Source of the DNA: Antedon bifida
Lineage: Eukaryota; Echinodermata; Crinoidea; Comatulida; Antedonidae
Reading direction: 5' to 3'
Assembly (NCBI GenBank): GCA_963402885.1
Contig: OY727099.1
Location: forward strand, 21,905,001 to 21,969,000
DNA: 64,000 nt
This document shows, one piece after another, positions 61,143 to 64,000 of this stretch. Within the stretch, counting starts at the first letter, position 1. The number at the start of each line of letters is the position of its first letter. Position numbers and translations under genes: made by a program. The notes beneath the pieces were generated by a model, which saw only the letters and a program-made list of their open reading frames with translations, did no database searches and had not been told where the DNA came from.

Positions 61143-63579
61143 GCGCCACCAACGTGTTGAACATTTACTGTACGTTAATTAAATGTGAAGGCGTTTTAAA
61201 TTTGATTTATTCCGAAAACGTTAAATCATTAAAGCAATCAGAAAGCATTAAATTCACATGTATTTCTTGAATACATCAGGCTTACTATTTATATGGATTT
61301 TCGTAACTTAAGTATTCTGGTACGTTTTAATCAATATAAGCTTTAAAACCCTAAAGTAAGATACATATTTTCTAGGAAATTTATATTTAAAAAAACAAGG
61401 CCATATATATGGCTGCAGTCGCGTGCACACATTTGTGTTAGTGTTTACCGACCGACCGACCAATTGTCCGACCGACCAACCGACTGACATAGTGAGCTGT
61501 AGAGTCGGGTTTGCACGCGACTTAAAATCCACAAACACAGCAACGAGATGTAGAAATCTACGAAATTACCGTCCGTTCTTTTACAGTAGAGCTCTTTGTG
61601 ACACCTTCGAGACCTTAAATAGGAATTTCAACTGAATAGGGAGGGGTAAGTGCGGATACATTTCTAATTCTACCATTGAGAGGACACTCTTCAAGGGAGA
61701 GTCCGCCCCACCCCACACCTAAATTAAAAAAATGTTAATGCAAACGATAAGTTATTTACCAGTTTGAGTCGGACATTTAGAGGAAAATAATTATTGGGTC
61801 ATGATGTGTCCACTTATAGCCTAATACTGCACGCCCACTGCACGTCAATAGACTCTTGGTAGCCGTCCACACTGCCATTATAATTCACATTATTCAGTAG
61901 ATCAAGATACAAATCCTATTTTGTAAATAGTGGGAAGCTAGGACGTAAAGGTCGCTGTCAAAAATAGAAAATATTAAAGCCCCGAAGATAAGTTAGATTT
62001 ATCTTGATGAGTGTACATTGCAAGGTTTAAGTATAGATGTCACTACGTCATAGCTGGCAGCAATTTATACCCTGTTAAGGTTTTATTTTAATCTTAATTT
62101 AGTTAAATATAATAATCTTTTGAGTCTAGACTTGATAGATATGTGTGATTTATACACCATTTTGTAAGCAGAGAAAAAAAGAAAAATGAAGTAAAGGGTG
62201 TTCTATATCGAGATAGATTAATTTCATTGGATTTTACAAAATTAAATCTTTCCCGTTCTAAAGAAAAAAACAAACAAAAACAAACAACGTTTTTTGTTTA
62301 TTGATTTTGGTTATTTTATACTAATATAACAGATTATAGAAGACGTGATGAACAATTTCTTTGAAAAATAATAATATTCTTCCGCTTTATTATTTTTGTG
62401 AATTTATTAAATGAAATTTATGAAAAACATCACTAGTTCTCAATTGTACGCACGCGCAACAGAGAAACGCCTGTAAATATTTATACAAAATATTAAATAT
62501 AGGCCTATATGTTATTATCTCTCATTGAATGATAATGTACTGTATACGCAATATCAACGTACACACGACGGCGTTGCGAATAGAAATTAGTATGTTGGAT
62601 TGCTCCGACAGGAAGACTTTATGGATGACTCCATTATCCGATAGGGGCGCTACTTTTCATTTCGTAATATCCAGCTCTTATTGAATCTGTATAGTGAGGC
62701 CATTGTCGGTTTATCCAAGTAGCCGGCACTCGGAATTGGTTGTTAGTTGAGTTGGTTTGTGTATTTTTTCTTTAATTTTATATTTTCTATAGAGTAGTCC
62801 TATGGTTATTGTATTTTATAAGGTATTACCGCTGAGCAATCTAATCTTTTTTTGGCGGACCAATACATGTTATGAACTAAACGAAGGCTTACCATTACAG
62901 TTCTCTATGTCATTTTCTGACTTTTTTCTGGACATCACATCTAACAGTTTATCAAGCAAAATGATAAAATAGAATCGGAATTATCTCGTTTCATGACGTC
63001 ACGAAGTTCATTTCCAAATTCCTAAGGAATTGGACGAAACATGAAACACGTGAACGATATCAAAGTGATGACCTTTACTCTAATTAAACTTAATATGACG
63101 TCAGCAGTTGTTATTGTTTTTCCTGTTGATGCTTTTTATTTGATTGAAATGTTGGTTGTCATGATGACGCTAAAGTTTTATTGTTTTTGTTTTGTTTACA
63201 TTAATATTTTACACTTAGCTCGTCATTATAAATCAAAATCATGCAATATGGCATTTTTATTCAGAACCTTTTTGTTCTCGGCATTTCAAACGTCATCTTT
63301 TGCATCATATTATTCATCAATGTGAATCAGTCGTGTTCCAGTAGAGTTTATGATCAAAACATCAGCGACTTTTAACATTTTACTAGATTGAGTTAAAGAG
63401 CGAATTGGTCAAAGATACAAATGAGATTTGTTGTAGAGTTTGTTGTAGAATAGATTAAATGTTAAAAGGTAATGCGTAAAAGGACAGGTTTTGTTAAATG
63501 ACATTTTATACGAGTTGTGTTAGGTTATTACTGTAGTTCGTACGTGGGGGATATCGTTAGGATTTGAAAATATTAACAG
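61143..63579. other. Gene-poor intergenic region
   Basis: A short GACC/GACT microsatellite lies at 61448-61488. 61590-61700 carries fragments of the AGTAGAACCTCT family (ACAGTAGAGCTC, GACACCTTCGAGACC, GAGAGGACACTC). The remainder is AT-rich with no exon-like frame that I can support; the 94-codon frame at 63041-63325 has hydrophobic stretches but no gene context. Confidence 0.45.
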
Positions 63580-63649
63580 ATGAAGTTGCTAAGAATAGTG
63601 TGGATATTAACAACTCTGACGTCTGCGCACGCATGGAAAGAGAGTGCAG
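63580..63649 (+). CDS. Possible first exon of a secreted protein (gene continues outside)
   Basis: ATG opens a short signal-peptide-like sequence, MKLLRIVWILTTLTSAHAW, and the frame meets GAGAGTGCAG|GTAAGG, a good donor, in phase 1. Downstream the frame stays open to 63957 but loses any resemblance to a domain, which fits intron sequence. No further exon is visible before the window ends, so the product cannot be named. Confidence 0.35.
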
Positions 63650-64000
63650 GTAAGGGCCAATGGGGGATGTGGAGGATTGGCTTTGGAAGTAAGCGTGAGT
63701 GTGAACAGTTGTTGTATGGGAAGAAACATGGAGCCCAGTCTGGCTTAGTTATTTATCCGAGTAAGTTGGTATGGGCACAGTTATCGCTAACCTTGGTGAA
63801 GGTAGGAAGGAACAAACGGGCCGCGATATTTCGTTTCGTACCTAAGTTGGGGACCACTCATGAAACGTCACAAAATAATCATGAATATTCATTAGTCATA
63901 TCCATAAGGTGTAAATGGGCCAGAGGCAAGTATATACGCAATGGTTTCGATGATTGAGATATAAATGTTGAGAAAAATAAAACGCCATATATTTACCCAA

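Overview
This is a eukaryotic window. Every confident gene is split into small exons with GT-AG (and a few GC-AG) introns, the intergenic DNA is AT-rich and crowded with short palindromic transposons, and the products are extracellular animal proteins (CUB, fibrinogen C-terminal, PAN/apple and EGF-like modules, arylsulfatase B type). The gene content, the intron-rich layout and the frequent TAGGCCTA-type words suggest an invertebrate deuterostome, most likely an echinoderm. That placement is inference; I cannot name the class or species.

Layout. 1-7184 is repeat DNA: a 61-bp satellite, a nested pair of inverted-repeat elements and a 112-bp satellite, probably one very large transposon inserted in a MITE. 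7560-8665 is a 58-59 bp minisatellite. 9003-15886 (+) is a nine-exon gene for a secreted protein with a PAN/apple-like module and seven tandem beta-sandwich (FN3-like) modules. 17521-19698 (+) is a four-exon PAN-EGF-fibrinogen (FReD) gene whose N-terminal half is related to that of its neighbour. 20878-34184 (+) is a seven-exon arylsulfatase B/I/J-type gene with a transposon-filled first intron of about 7.2 kb. Two head-to-tail paralogous genes on the minus strand (43759-34546 and 61054-45438) each encode a secreted protein made of 15 CUB domains and almost nothing else. 61055-63579 is gene-poor. At 63580 a possible first exon with a signal peptide starts a further plus-strand gene that runs out of the window.

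How they fit together. All five full gene models begin with a signal peptide, and none shows a transmembrane segment or other obvious membrane anchor. The modules suggest extracellular recognition or matrix and coelomic-fluid roles: FReD and PAN as lectin-like or protein-binding modules, CUB as a protein-interaction scaffold, arylsulfatase for sulfated glycans. Nothing in the sequence proves that they act in one pathway. The strongest structural story is duplication: module duplication inside the first gene, sharing of the N-terminal exon between the first two genes, and whole-gene duplication of the 15-CUB gene followed by loss of two introns in one copy.

Splice models were made by eye from reading frame, phase and GT/AG consensus. 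Every listed exon chain keeps frame from ATG to stop, but no transcript evidence was available.
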